Of a stretch of DNA of 64,000 nt, positions 1 through 9,359 are shown in pieces. The notes under the pieces are model-generated. The model did not search any database, was not told the DNA's origin, and saw only the letters and a program-made list of their open reading frames with translations. A program made the translations under genes and the position numbers. Source of the stretch: Claveliimonas sp034178805 (lineage in GTDB: Bacteria; Bacillota; Clostridia; Lachnospirales; Lachnospiraceae); NCBI RefSeq assembly GCF_050314255.1, contig NZ_JBNPMZ010000002.1, positions 62,001 through 126,000 of the forward strand, in the 5' to 3' direction. Position 1 is the first letter of the stretch, and each line of letters starts with the position of its first letter.

Positions 1-1202
1 GCAATGAAGAACAGGTAGATTACGGCACTATTATCCCGTGGAAGATGGCGCTTCTCAGAAAAGCTTATGATAACTTTTCCGGATCTGCAGAATATGACAG
101 CTTCTGTCAGAAACAGGGATACTGGCTTGACGACTACGCACTTTTCATGGCATGTAAGGATTCCCATGGAGGTGCCAGCTGGCTGTCCTGGGAGGACGAA
201 TACCGTCAGCCTACCGAAGAAAAGAAAAGAGAACTCTCGCAGAATCTGCACCATGAAGCAGGTTTTTACCGTTTTGTACAATTCATGTATTTTACAGAAT
301 GGATGGCTCTGAAAGCTTACGCCAACGAAAAGGATATCCGAATCATCGGAGATATTCCGATTTTCGTATCTATGGACAGTGCGGATGTCTGGGCAAACCA
401 GCATCTGTTCCAGCTTGATACGAAAGGATTTCCTTTGAAAGTAGCCGGTGTACCGCCGGATTATTTCTCAGCCACCGGTCAGCTGTGGGGCAATCCGCTC
501 TATGACTGGGACGTTCATGAGTCCGAGGGATTTCAGTGGTGGATTTCCCGTATCCGCAACCAGCTGGAAGTACTGGATATCCTGCGCATCGATCACTTCC
601 GCGGTTTTGAAGCCTACTGGTCCATCCCTTACGGTGAAGAAACCGCTATTAACGGCGAGTGGGTCAAAGGACCGGATCGCAAACTGTTTGCTGCCATTGA
701 AAATGCTCTGGGGGAACAGCTTCCGATTATTGCCGAAGACCTGGGTGTGATTACTCCGGAGGTAGAAGCTCTCCGGGATGCATGCCGGTTCCCGGGAATG
801 AAGGTGCTGCAGTTTGCATTTGAAGATCTGAATGAGAATGCATTCCTGCCTCATCAGTTCACCACCGCCAACTGTGTATGCTATACCGGAACTCATGATA
901 ACGATACCACCGTCGGATGGTACGAGACACTGGCAATCCCATCCCGGGAAAAAGTACAGCGCTACATGAATCTTCGTATGGACTATCCGGTCAACCTTGC
1001 ATTCATCCGTGCCGCACTCGGCTCCATCGCTGCCTATGCCATCTTCCCGCTTCAGGATGTACTGGGCATCGGCAAGAACGGACGCATGAATACTCCGGGC
1101 AAGGCTTCCGGTAACTGGAGCTGGCGTTTCCGCAAAGGTGTACTGAATGACACTCTGGCTCAGGAACTCAAAGAGCTGACCCATCTGTACGGAAGAGATT
1201 AG
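1..1202 (+). CDS. malQ: 4-alpha-glucanotransferase (amylomaltase), 5' end cut off by window
   Basis: This is the C-terminal part of a GH77 4-alpha-glucanotransferase, which moves alpha-1,4-glucan segments between maltodextrins in the cytoplasm. The frame is open from base 3, upstream of the first ATG at 45, so about 100 N-terminal residues lie outside the window. Family motifs appear in order: IGDIPIFVSMDSADVW, PPDYFSATGQLWGNPLYDW, LRIDHFRGFEAYW (catalytic Asp nucleophile), IIAEDLG (acid Glu) and GTHDNDT (third carboxylate). The length to the stop codon is normal, so the protein is probably intact. plsC starts 16 bases downstream on the same strand and may share the transcript. The family call is secure; what is missing is only the true start. 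Confidence 0.95.
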   Translation, partial: NEEQVDYGTIIPWKMALLRKAYDNFSGSAEYDSFCQKQGYWLDDYALFMACKDSHGGASWLSWEDEYRQPTEEKKRELSQNLHHEAGFYRFVQFMYFTEWMALKAYANEKDIRIIGDIPIFVSMDSADVWANQHLFQLDTKGFPLKVAGVPPDYFSATGQLWGNPLYDWDVHESEGFQWWISRIRNQLEVLDILRIDHFRGFEAYWSIPYGEETAINGEWVKGPDRKLFAAIENALGEQLPIIAEDLGVITPEVEALRDACRFPGMKVLQFAFEDLNENAFLPHQFTTANCVCYTGTHDNDTTVGWYETLAIPSREKVQRYMNLRMDYPVNLAFIRAALGSIAAYAIFPLQDVLGIGKNGRMNTPGKASGNWSWRFRKGVLNDTLAQELKELTHLYGRD

Positions 1203-1218
1203 AAACGGAGATGATTTT

Positions 1219-1953
1219 TTGATTAGATTTATATTAGTTGCTTTATTTTTATTTCTATTTCTGCTGCTGGGCATACCAGTACTGGGAATTGAATGGATTA
1301 TTGGACGCTTCAATAAAGAACGTCAGGATTATCAGTCGCTGCGCATTGTTCAGTGGGCATTCCGGGTGATCCTGCGTATTTCCGGAGTAGAAATTACCGT
1401 AATCGGCGAAGAGAACATACCGGATGAACCGGTTCTCTACATTGGCAACCACCGGAGTTATTTCGACATTCTTCTGACTTATTCACGATGCAAACGGCTG
1501 ACCGGATATGTAGCAAAGAAAGAAATGGAGCGCTATCCGCTTCTCCGGGACTGGATGCGGCGCTTATATTGCCTGTTTCTGGACAGAAGCTCTCCCCGCG
1601 AGGGTCTGAAGACCATTTTGCAGGCAATTGAATATATAAAAAATGGTATCTCTATCTGCATCTTCCCTGAAGGAACCCGCAACGACGGAGAAGAACTTAC
1701 TATGCTTCCTTTTAAAGACGGCGCACTGAAAATTGCCGAGAAAACCGGATGTGCGATTATTCCTATTTCCATGAATAATACCCATTCCATTTTCGAGGCA
1801 CAGGTACCGCGCATCAAAAAGACGCACGTAATTATTGAATATGGAAAACCAATTTATCCGGGTGAGCTGGATAAAGAAACAAAAAAACATCTCGGAACCT
1901 ATTGTAAGAATATTATTATGGATACTATAAAAAAGAATCAGGCTCTGGTATAA
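1219..1953 (+). CDS. plsC: 1-acyl-sn-glycerol-3-phosphate acyltransferase
   Basis: A membrane-associated PlsC-family acyltransferase that would make phosphatidic acid from lysophosphatidic acid. A hydrophobic N-terminal segment (residues 1 to about 22) anchors it. The catalytic NHRSYFD (H-X4-D) box lies near residue 76 and the substrate-binding FPEGTRN box near residue 149. I use the TTG start at 1219 because GGAG at 1207-1210 sits 8 bases upstream, and the nearby ATG at 1211 opens only a three-codon frame. About 244 residues is normal for the family. The neighbour malQ is not functionally linked; the pair may simply be co-transcribed. Confidence 0.9.
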   Translation: MIRFILVALFLFLFLLLGIPVLGIEWIIGRFNKERQDYQSLRIVQWAFRVILRISGVEITVIGEENIPDEPVLYIGNHRSYFDILLTYSRCKRLTGYVAKKEMERYPLLRDWMRRLYCLFLDRSSPREGLKTILQAIEYIKNGISICIFPEGTRNDGEELTMLPFKDGALKIAEKTGCAIIPISMNNTHSIFEAQVPRIKKTHVIIEYGKPIYPGELDKETKKHLGTYCKNIIMDTIKKNQALV

Positions 1954-1958
1954 ACACG

Positions 1959-1972
1959 CCTGTAATTACAGG
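1959..1972. promoter_or_regulatory. Palindrome upstream of pncB, possible operator
   Basis: A perfect 14-bp palindrome, CCTGTAATTACAGG, follows the plsC stop codon. A partial copy, CCTATTACAGG, sits at 2009-2019 inside the spacer of the pncB promoter. There is no T-run after the palindrome, so an operator is more likely than a terminator. A NAD-responsive repressor such as NiaR is a natural candidate because the next gene is in NAD salvage, but I cannot match the site to a known consensus. Confidence 0.35.
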
Positions 1973-1999
1973 TGTATTGTCAGTTGTAGATAGTTTTCT

Positions 2000-2028
2000 T
2001 TTACATTTCCTATTACAGGTGCTATAAT
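2000..2028 (+). promoter_or_regulatory. Sigma-A type promoter for pncB
   Basis: TTTACA (2000-2005), a 17-bp spacer and a perfect TATAAT (2023-2028), 66 bases upstream of the pncB start codon. The spacer carries the partial palindrome CCTATTACAGG, so a repressor bound there would block polymerase. Confidence 0.75.
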
Positions 2029-2093
2029 GTAACAGAATTTTATCCAAAATTCATAACATGATGATTATTCGCAAAAACAAAAAGGAGTAGAAA

Positions 2094-3548
2094 ATGAGCA
2101 GAAGAGACTTGACCCTGTTGACTGATTTTTATGAGTTGACGATGATGCAGGGTTACTTTAAAGAAAAGGAAAAGAATGAAACCGTAATATTTGATGTATT
2201 TTTCCGTCAGAACCCATGCAATGGCGGGTATTCCATCTGTGCCGGACTGGAACAGGTTATTGAATATGTGAAAAACCTGAACTTTACTTATGAGGATGTA
2301 GATTATCTGAGAAGCCTGGGTATTTTCAGTGAAGATTTTCTTCACTATCTGAGCGGTTTCCATTTCAGCGGAGATATTTATGCTATTCCGGAAGGAACCG
2401 TTATCTTCCCGAAAGAGCCTATTTTAAAGGTCATTGCACCGATTATGGAAGCACAGCTTGTAGAGACCGCAATTCTGAATATTATTAACCACCAGTCGCT
2501 GATCGCCACAAAAACCTCACGAGTGGTATTTGCCGCAAACGGCGACGGTATTATGGAATTTGGTCTGCGGCGTGCTCAGGGACCGGATGCCGGTTTATAT
2601 GGTGCAAGAGCTGCCATGATCGGCGGATGTGTAGGTACCTCCAATGTACTTGCAGGCCAGAAATTTAACGTACCGGTTCTGGGAACCCATGCACACAGCT
2701 GGATTATGAGTTTCCCGGACGAATATACAGCTTTTAAAGCTTATGCTGATCTTTATCCGGACAACTGTACACTTCTGGTGGATACATACGACACGTTGAA
2801 ATCCGGTGTGCCGAATGCGATCCGTGTATTCCAGGAAATGAGAGATTCCGGTATTCCGCTTAAGAAGTACGGAATCAGACTGGACAGCGGCGACCTTGCA
2901 TATCTGTCTAAGGAAGCGCGTAAGATGTTAGACGCAGCAGGCTTTGAAACGGCTGTCATTGCTGCTTCCAATGACCTGGATGAGTACCTGCTTCACGATC
3001 TGAAGATGCAGCAGGCTGCCATTACATCCTGGGGTGTCGGAACCCACCTGATCACATCCAAAGACTGTCCTTCCTTTGGCGGTGTATACAAACTTGCTGC
3101 CATTAGAAATGAGAAGGGTGAATTTGTACCGAAGATCAAGATTTCCGAAAACACAGAAAAGATTACTAACCCGGGAAACAAGACCATTTATCGTATTTAT
3201 GATAAGACTACCGGTAAAGTAAAAGCCGATCTGATCTGTTTCGTGGATGAAGTATTTGACACAAATGAAGACCTTCTGATCTTCGACCCGATCGAGACCT
3301 GGAAGAAAACACGGCTTCCGGGCGGCTCTTATACCATGCGCGAGATTCTGGTTCCCGTCTTCAAAAATGGCGAATGTGTATATCAGTCTCCGAGCGTTAT
3401 GGAAATTGCTGAATACTGCAAACAGGAGAAGAAAACACTTTGGGAAGAAACCAAGCGTCTCTTCTATCCACATCAGGTTTATGTGGATCTGTCCGACAAA
3501 TTATATGAGGTTAAAAAATCACTGCTCGACCAGATGAGTAAGTCATAA
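2094..3548 (+). CDS. pncB: Nicotinate phosphoribosyltransferase
   Basis: Cytoplasmic enzyme of NAD salvage that joins nicotinate to PRPP, with ATP hydrolysis, to give nicotinate mononucleotide. The 484-residue length fits the family. The N-terminus reads LTDFYELTMMQGYF, the family's opening signature; FGLRRAQGPD and the GTHAHSWIMSF segment near residue 200 belong to the phosphoribosyl-binding core, and IRLDSGDL near residue 261 is strongly conserved. A good ribosome site, AAAGGAG, lies 8 bases before the ATG. ddl begins 19 bases downstream, so the four genes to 6837 probably form one operon under the promoter at 2000-2028. Confidence 0.95.
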   Translation: MSRRDLTLLTDFYELTMMQGYFKEKEKNETVIFDVFFRQNPCNGGYSICAGLEQVIEYVKNLNFTYEDVDYLRSLGIFSEDFLHYLSGFHFSGDIYAIPEGTVIFPKEPILKVIAPIMEAQLVETAILNIINHQSLIATKTSRVVFAANGDGIMEFGLRRAQGPDAGLYGARAAMIGGCVGTSNVLAGQKFNVPVLGTHAHSWIMSFPDEYTAFKAYADLYPDNCTLLVDTYDTLKSGVPNAIRVFQEMRDSGIPLKKYGIRLDSGDLAYLSKEARKMLDAAGFETAVIAASNDLDEYLLHDLKMQQAAITSWGVGTHLITSKDCPSFGGVYKLAAIRNEKGEFVPKIKISENTEKITNPGNKTIYRIYDKTTGKVKADLICFVDEVFDTNEDLLIFDPIETWKKTRLPGGSYTMREILVPVFKNGECVYQSPSVMEIAEYCKQEKKTLWEETKRLFYPHQVYVDLSDKLYEVKKSLLDQMSKS

Positions 3549-3567
3549 TTAAAGGAGTAAGATTTAT

Positions 3568-4629
3568 ATGAAAATTATTGTATTAGCAGGCGGTTACAGT
3601 AACGAAAGAGATGTATCCTTATGTTCCGGTGCCAGCGTATGCAAAGCCCTTCGTGAGAGGGGTCATCAGGCATATCTCCTGGATGCATTCATGGGACTGG
3701 AATATGACCCGGATAAACTGGAAGAGGTATTCGACCTTCCGGGCGGCGGTCTGGAGATTGCTGCCGGAATTCAGGTGACAGAACCGGATCTGGATGCATT
3801 GTGGGCTTCCCGTCCCGGAGATTCCAAAAGCTATCTGGGACCGAATGTTCTGGCGCTGTGTTCCATGGCCGATATCACCTTCATGGCATTGCACGGCAGT
3901 CTCGGCGAGAACGGAAAGCTTCAGGCCACCTTCGATGTTCTGGGCATCCGCTATACAGGTCCGAATTCTCTTGGATGCGCACTGTCCATGGATAAAGGCG
4001 TAACAAAGGAAATTTTCAAAATGCAGGGAGTTCCGACTCCTGACGGAACCCATTTATTCCGTAAAGATAAGGGCCGAACACTTGAGTCACTTGGCTTCCG
4101 CCTTCCTGTTGTCGTAAAACCATGCTCCGGCGGTTCCAGTATCGGTGTTCATATCGTACACACAGAGGAAGAATATAAAGCTGCAATAGAAGCATCCTTC
4201 CGCAAAGAAGATGAAGTTGTTATTGAGCCATTCATTGACGGCCGTGAATATGCGTGCGGTATCTTTGAGGGCAAGGCTCTTCCGCTTGTCGAGATCGTAC
4301 CAAAGGACGGTTTCTTCGACTATGTGAATAAGTACCAGCTGGGTGGTGCTTCCGAGATCTGTCCTGCACAGTCCCTGACTGCCGAACAGACTGAACAGAT
4401 CCAGAAAGCCGGTGAAATGGCTTATAACGCACTTCGCCTGGATGTGTATTCCAGAGCAGACTTTATTGTAGATAACCAGACCGGAGAGTTCTATTGTCTG
4501 GAGGTAAATTCCCTTCCGGGTATGACTTCTGCAAGCCTTCTTCCGAAAGCTGCAAAGGCTGCCGGATATGAATATGGAGAATTCTGCGAACTGATTATTC
4601 AGAAATCCATCGAAGCACGCTACCAGTAA
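3568..4629 (+). CDS. ddl: D-alanine--D-alanine ligase
   Basis: ATP-grasp ligase that makes the D-Ala-D-Ala dipeptide for peptidoglycan. Visible features are the N-terminal VLAGGYSNERDVSL segment, ALHGSLGENGKLQ near residue 110, VVVKPCSGGSSIGV (ATP-grasp phosphate loop) near residue 180, and the C-terminal EVNSLPGMTSASLLPKAAKA that holds the Mg-binding residues. 353 residues is normal. The gene precedes murF, which uses its product, with only 12 bases between them, so coordinated expression is likely. An AAAGGAG ribosome site precedes the ATG. Confidence 0.95.
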   Translation: MKIIVLAGGYSNERDVSLCSGASVCKALRERGHQAYLLDAFMGLEYDPDKLEEVFDLPGGGLEIAAGIQVTEPDLDALWASRPGDSKSYLGPNVLALCSMADITFMALHGSLGENGKLQATFDVLGIRYTGPNSLGCALSMDKGVTKEIFKMQGVPTPDGTHLFRKDKGRTLESLGFRLPVVVKPCSGGSSIGVHIVHTEEEYKAAIEASFRKEDEVVIEPFIDGREYACGIFEGKALPLVEIVPKDGFFDYVNKYQLGGASEICPAQSLTAEQTEQIQKAGEMAYNALRLDVYSRADFIVDNQTGEFYCLEVNSLPGMTSASLLPKAAKAAGYEYGEFCELIIQKSIEARYQ

Positions 4630-4641
4630 GGAGTTTAAAAG

Positions 4642-6015
4642 ATGAAAAATCTGACTTTAGAGAATATTACCAAGGCCTGTCAGGGCACCTACCACGGCGA
4701 CACATCCCTTTTAACCAGAGAAGTTGCAGGTGTTACTATTGACAGCCGTAAGGTGGAAAAGGACTTTTTGTTCGTCGCAATTAACGGTGAACGTTTTAAT
4801 GCACATAAGTTCATCCCTGACACCATCGAAAAGGGAGCATTGTGTGTTGTTTCCCACGAAGACCTGGGTGAGACACCTTATCCCTATATTCTGGTGGAAG
4901 CCACCGGTCAGGCACTGCTTGACATTGCAAAATTATACCGTGATTCCTTCGATGTAAAAGTTGTGGGAATTACCGGAAGTGTCGGAAAGACCAGCACGAA
5001 GGAAATGATTGCCTCCGTTCTTGCCGAAAAATATAAGGTACATAAAACGCAGGGAAATTTTAACAACGAATGCGGTCTGCCTCTCACGATCTTTGAGATG
5101 AATGAGACGCATCAGGTGTCCGTTCTTGAAATGGGCATCAATCACTTTGGAGAAATGCGCAAGCTCTCCACCGCCGCAAGCCCTGACATCTGTGTGATTA
5201 CCAATATCGGTGTGGCACATCTGGAATTTTTGAAGACCCAGGAAGGAATCATGCAGGAAAAAACTCAGATGTTCCGTGATATGAAACCGGGCGGTTCCAT
5301 TATTTTAAATGGAGATGACCCGCTTCTGTCTCAGATTGGTCCTGTAAAGGGAGTCAAACCTCTGTTTTACGGCATGTCACAGGAAAACTGTCAGATATAT
5401 GCAACAGATATCTGTCCCCTTGGTTTACGAGGAACCTCCTGTACGATTCATCTGCCGGATGCCGCATTTACATGCACGGTTCCTACTCCGGGTATCCACA
5501 TGGTATCTAATGCACTGGCAGGAGCTGCCGTGGGATACACTCTCGGTCTGACACCGGAGGAGATGAAAGCCGGAATTGAACACCTGCCCTTTATTGCCGG
5601 GCGCAACAATATTATCCAGACAGATAATCTGATTATCCTGGATGACTGCTACAACGCAAATCCGGTATCCATGAAGGCTTCTCTTGGAGTTCTTAACATG
5701 GCTATCGGACGAAAAGTTGCCGTTCTTGGTGATATGGGCGAACTGGGAACCGATGAAAAAGCACTGCACCGAAGTGTAGGAGAACACGCTGCTGATCTGG
5801 GAATTGACCTGGTCTGCGCAATAGGTGAATTATCGAAGGAAATTGTGGAGGGCGCTTCCCTTCCCGGTTCTTCCACCAGGGCGCTCTGGTTCCAGACAAA
5901 ATCGGATTTCCTGACACAGGCAAAAGAAATTCTGAAGCCCGGAGACAATGTTTTAGTAAAAGCATCTCACGGCATGGAATTCCCTGAAATCGTGGATGCA
6001 TTAAAGGAGCTGTAA
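4642..6015 (+). CDS. murF: UDP-N-acetylmuramoyl-tripeptide--D-alanyl-D-alanine ligase
   Basis: Mur ligase that adds D-Ala-D-Ala to the UDP-MurNAc tripeptide in the cytoplasm. The ATP-binding loop GITGSVGKTSTKEM is near residue 112. NNECGLPLTIFEM and LEMGINHFGEM follow, then DDCYNANPVSM near residue 334 and AVLGDMGELG near residue 356. 457 residues is the usual length. It directly follows ddl, the supplier of its dipeptide substrate. Its final codons carry the AAGGAG ribosome site used by the next gene. Confidence 0.95.
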   Translation: MKNLTLENITKACQGTYHGDTSLLTREVAGVTIDSRKVEKDFLFVAINGERFNAHKFIPDTIEKGALCVVSHEDLGETPYPYILVEATGQALLDIAKLYRDSFDVKVVGITGSVGKTSTKEMIASVLAEKYKVHKTQGNFNNECGLPLTIFEMNETHQVSVLEMGINHFGEMRKLSTAASPDICVITNIGVAHLEFLKTQEGIMQEKTQMFRDMKPGGSIILNGDDPLLSQIGPVKGVKPLFYGMSQENCQIYATDICPLGLRGTSCTIHLPDAAFTCTVPTPGIHMVSNALAGAAVGYTLGLTPEEMKAGIEHLPFIAGRNNIIQTDNLIILDDCYNANPVSMKASLGVLNMAIGRKVAVLGDMGELGTDEKALHRSVGEHAADLGIDLVCAIGELSKEIVEGASLPGSSTRALWFQTKSDFLTQAKEILKPGDNVLVKASHGMEFPEIVDALKEL

Positions 6016-6018
6016 CCT

Positions 6019-6837
6019 ATGGGTAGCTATCAGATACTGGTATTGGACCTTGACGGCACATTGACAAACTCTAAAAAGGAAATTACAAAACCAACACTTG
6101 AAGCGCTGCTGGATATTCAGCAGCAGGGAAAGAAAGTTGTTCTCGCAAGCGGTCGCCCCACTCAGGGAGTATTTCCTCTCGCAAAGGAACTGCACCTGAG
6201 CGATTATGGCGGATATATTTTGTCCTTTAATGGCGGAAGAATCACCGACTGCCGTTCCGGGCAGATTATTTATAACCGTATTTTGCCCGCAGATGTCTAT
6301 CATCCCACCTTCGAACTGGCAAAAAAATATGCAGATCAGGGGGTGGATATTCTGACCTACGATGATGAAAACATTATTTCCGGAATCTGTCCCAACCAGT
6401 ATTCTGAGCTGGAATCCCGTATCAATCACATGAAGATAAAGCGGGTCGAAAATTTCCCGGATTATATTAATTTCCCGGTAAATAAATTCCTTGGAACAGG
6501 CTCTCCCGAGATAATAACGAAGTTGAAAGACGAATTATCCGCACATTTCCGATCTTATCTGAACCTCTACTGCTCAGATCCGTTCTTTTTGGAGATTATG
6601 CCTCAGAGTATCGATAAGGCTCACTCTCTTCAGAAGCTTCTGAACAGTATCGGTCTCACCTCCAATGAAATGATCTGCTGCGGAGACGGATACAATGACA
6701 TCACAATGATAGAAAGCGCCGGACTGGGCGTTGCCATGGCAAATGCCCAGCCTCTGGTTCTGGAAAAAGCAGACTATATTACTAAATCTAACGATGAAGA
6801 CGGAATCCTTCACGTCATCAATCAGTTTATGCGTTAG
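6019..6837 (+). CDS. HAD-superfamily phosphatase, Cof type
   Basis: A Cof-type (class IIB) haloacid dehalogenase phosphatase, usually acting on sugar phosphates or phosphorylated cofactors. Motif I is LVLDLDGTLT with the Asp nucleophile near residue 9; motif II is VLASGRPT; motif IV is CCGDGYNDITMIE near residue 215, followed by the usual GVAMANA. 272 residues is typical. It starts 3 bases after murF, so it is the last gene of the operon and a strong terminator follows. The substrate cannot be read from sequence. Confidence 0.9.
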   Translation: MGSYQILVLDLDGTLTNSKKEITKPTLEALLDIQQQGKKVVLASGRPTQGVFPLAKELHLSDYGGYILSFNGGRITDCRSGQIIYNRILPADVYHPTFELAKKYADQGVDILTYDDENIISGICPNQYSELESRINHMKIKRVENFPDYINFPVNKFLGTGSPEIITKLKDELSAHFRSYLNLYCSDPFFLEIMPQSIDKAHSLQKLLNSIGLTSNEMICCGDGYNDITMIESAGLGVAMANAQPLVLEKADYITKSNDEDGILHVINQFMR

Positions 6838-6855
6838 AATCTAACCTATAGAAAG

Positions 6856-6894
6856 AAAAATGGGAGCATATCAGTTGATATGCTCCCATTTTTA
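6856..6894. terminator. Bidirectional Rho-independent terminator
   Basis: A 14-bp stem (6860-6873 with 6876-6889) around a 2-base gap, with an A-tract on the left and a T-tract on the right. It separates the convergent HAD phosphatase and P-type ATPase genes and should work in both directions. Confidence 0.9.
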
Positions 6895-6900
6895 TAATTA

Positions 6901-9336
6901 CTACTTTACTTTTCCGCGTATTTTACAATATCCTTTCCGAATCATATCTACCAGTATCGTCAGGTATCGGAACATAGATTCCGATGCAAAAGAAAATACT
7001 ACAAACAACAGGATGCACACTTTGGACATTCCGGACAGTGCAAATAGCTGGTGCAGATATAATCCGCAAAACAGCAGAATTCCAATACAGCCCGCCAGTA
7101 CAGCTGTACGAAGCTTGTTCATTGGAAGACTGATCTTATAAAGAATCATGAACCCTACAATCGCAAGCAACATGGTAGCAGCTGTAGCAATATCGCTCTC
7201 AGGCAATCCAAATACCTTTCCACAGATGACCAGGGCTCCCACCGCAAGCATATCCGTAATTCCCGCCGGAAGTGCTTTTAATAATACATTGGTCAGGAAA
7301 TGGCCTTCAATCCGGCTCTTATTCGGTTCCAGTGCCAGGAAAAAGGCCGGTATTCCGATGGTACACATACTGATCAGTGATACCTGTGAAGGTTCCAGCG
7401 GATACGTAATCATGAATACCGCTGAGAAAATGGACAGCAAAAAGGAAAATATATTCTTCACCAGGAACAGACTTGCCGAGCGCTGAATGTTATTGACTAC
7501 TCTGCGTCCTTCCAGTACAACCGATGGCATACAGGAAAAGTCTGACTCCAGAAGTACCACCTGCGCCGCCTGAGCAGCAGCATCACTTCCGGATGCCATA
7601 GCTACACTGCAGTCCGCATCCTTAAGTGCCAGTACATCATTCACTCCATCTCCTGTCATGGCTACCGTATTTCCCTGCTTTTGAAGTGCCTGTATCAGCT
7701 GTCGTTTCTGCTCCGGTGTCACTCGACCAAAAACAGTATATTTCTGAACGGCATTACTTATATCTTCCTCCGTATTCAGGTCTCTCGCATCCACATACCG
7801 GTCTGCATTCTCGATTCCCGCCTGTCCGGCAACCTCAGACACCGTCAGCGGATTATCCCCGGAAATTACTTTAACAGCCACTCCCTGGTCTGCAAAATAC
7901 CCAAAGGTTTCTTTCGCATTTTCCCTGATTGGATTGGAAAGAATAATATATCCCAGAGGCGTCACCTTCTCTGTCAGCGGCTTTCCGTCAATCGTGCCCT
8001 CATACGAGCCAAATACCAGCAGACGGTAACCCTTTCTGGTATATTCCTCTATTTCTGCCGAATATAAAATGTAGTCCTCCCGAAGAATCATTTCCGGTGC
8101 TCCCATAACATAAGCACCGTCCTCAAAAGTCACACTGCTGTATTTTACCGCAGAAGAAAAAGAGGTTTTACTGACCGGTTTTCGCCCGCTGATTTCCGTG
8201 AAAAAATCTTTCACCGCATCCATGGTAGCATTGTCATCCGACATGGCTGCCGCAAAATCACCGATCATCTGTGCAAGGGTCGGATATTTTTCCTGATTTT
8301 TCTTATAATCCAGAGTTTCTACCGCCTGATTTACCGTCATCAGGTTCTCCGTGATCGTTCCCGTCTTATCCACACAGAGTACATTCACCCTCGCAAGCGT
8401 CTCAATACTCTTCATATCATGAAGCAGGACTTTTTGCTTCGCAAGGCGCATGGCACTCACGACCAGCGCAACAGTTGCCAGCAGGTACAGACCCTCCGGA
8501 ATCATTCCAATAACAGCCGCCACCATAGATGTAATGCTCTGACGGAAGGTGTCATGATTTACGAAAAAGCTTTCACCGAACAGAATCAGCCCAATCGGTA
8601 TAATAGCAATACCCACGCCTTTAACTAATTTATTAAGAGAACGAATCATTTCCGACTGCTCACTGCTCTCCATAGCCTTTGCCTCAAGCGTTAATTTGGA
8701 AATGTACGAATCCTCTCCCACCTGAGTCAATCGGGCATAGCATTGCCCCGATATCACAAAACTTCCGGACATCAGGGAATCTCCCTTTTTCTTTGTAATC
8801 TCATCCGATTCTCCCGTTAAAAGAGATTCATTTACCTGAACCTCTCCTTCCACAACCACAGCATCTGCACAGATCTGACTTCCTGCATCAAAGATTACAA
8901 TATCGTCCAGAACCAGTTCTTCTGCATTCACCCGCTGAGCCGTACCGTCCCGCACTACCCTTGCATGGGGTGCATGCAGCATGGACATCTTATCCAACAC
9001 CTTCTTTGCACGCACTTCCTGCACAATTCCCACCAGAGTATTTGCAATAATAACCGGAAGAAATGTCAGATTGCGGAAGGATCCTACCAGGCAAAGCAGT
9101 ACTGCCAGTACAGCAAAAATCAGGTTAAAATAGGTAAATACATTCTCATGCACAATCTCTGACACCGTCTTAGACGGAGAATCCACAGGCAGATTGATCC
9201 ACCCGTGAAGTCTGTGCTCCTGTACCTGATCAGAAGTAAGCCCCTCCTGATAATTCGGTTCATATCGCGTCGTTTCCAACCGCTCTCTGCGTCGTTCTAA
9301 TTGTGCGATTTCAGCTTTTTTCTTTCGTTTTCCCAT
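6901..9336 (-). CDS. Cation-transporting P-type ATPase, CtpE-like
   Basis: An 811-residue P-type ATPase of the plasma membrane. Visible motifs are LLTGESDEI (actuator loop), VLCVDKTGTITEN with the phosphorylated Asp, MTGDGVNDVLALKDADCSVA (hinge) and PEGLYLLATVALV in membrane helix 4. The pattern of helices, two before the actuator, two after it and about six at the C-terminus, fits a P2-like or CtpE-type pump. CtpE of mycobacteria is linked to calcium uptake, but the substrate here is open. It is the last gene of a four-gene minus-strand operon with a ZIP transporter and two CobW GTPases, so a role in divalent-metal balance is likely. Confidence 0.85.
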   Translation of the reverse strand: MGKRKKKAEIAQLERRRERLETTRYEPNYQEGLTSDQVQEHRLHGWINLPVDSPSKTVSEIVHENVFTYFNLIFAVLAVLLCLVGSFRNLTFLPVIIANTLVGIVQEVRAKKVLDKMSMLHAPHARVVRDGTAQRVNAEELVLDDIVIFDAGSQICADAVVVEGEVQVNESLLTGESDEITKKKGDSLMSGSFVISGQCYARLTQVGEDSYISKLTLEAKAMESSEQSEMIRSLNKLVKGVGIAIIPIGLILFGESFFVNHDTFRQSITSMVAAVIGMIPEGLYLLATVALVVSAMRLAKQKVLLHDMKSIETLARVNVLCVDKTGTITENLMTVNQAVETLDYKKNQEKYPTLAQMIGDFAAAMSDDNATMDAVKDFFTEISGRKPVSKTSFSSAVKYSSVTFEDGAYVMGAPEMILREDYILYSAEIEEYTRKGYRLLVFGSYEGTIDGKPLTEKVTPLGYIILSNPIRENAKETFGYFADQGVAVKVISGDNPLTVSEVAGQAGIENADRYVDARDLNTEEDISNAVQKYTVFGRVTPEQKRQLIQALQKQGNTVAMTGDGVNDVLALKDADCSVAMASGSDAAAQAAQVVLLESDFSCMPSVVLEGRRVVNNIQRSASLFLVKNIFSFLLSIFSAVFMITYPLEPSQVSLISMCTIGIPAFFLALEPNKSRIEGHFLTNVLLKALPAGITDMLAVGALVICGKVFGLPESDIATAATMLLAIVGFMILYKISLPMNKLRTAVLAGCIGILLFCGLYLHQLFALSGMSKVCILLFVVFSFASESMFRYLTILVDMIRKGYCKIRGKVK

Positions 9337-9359
9337 ATTAATTTATCTCCTCTGTCTCC

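Noticed and set aside
468..1313. Long open frame on the minus strand opposite malQ
   Set aside because: It is the antisense shadow of a strongly conserved gene and has no ribosome site or family motif.
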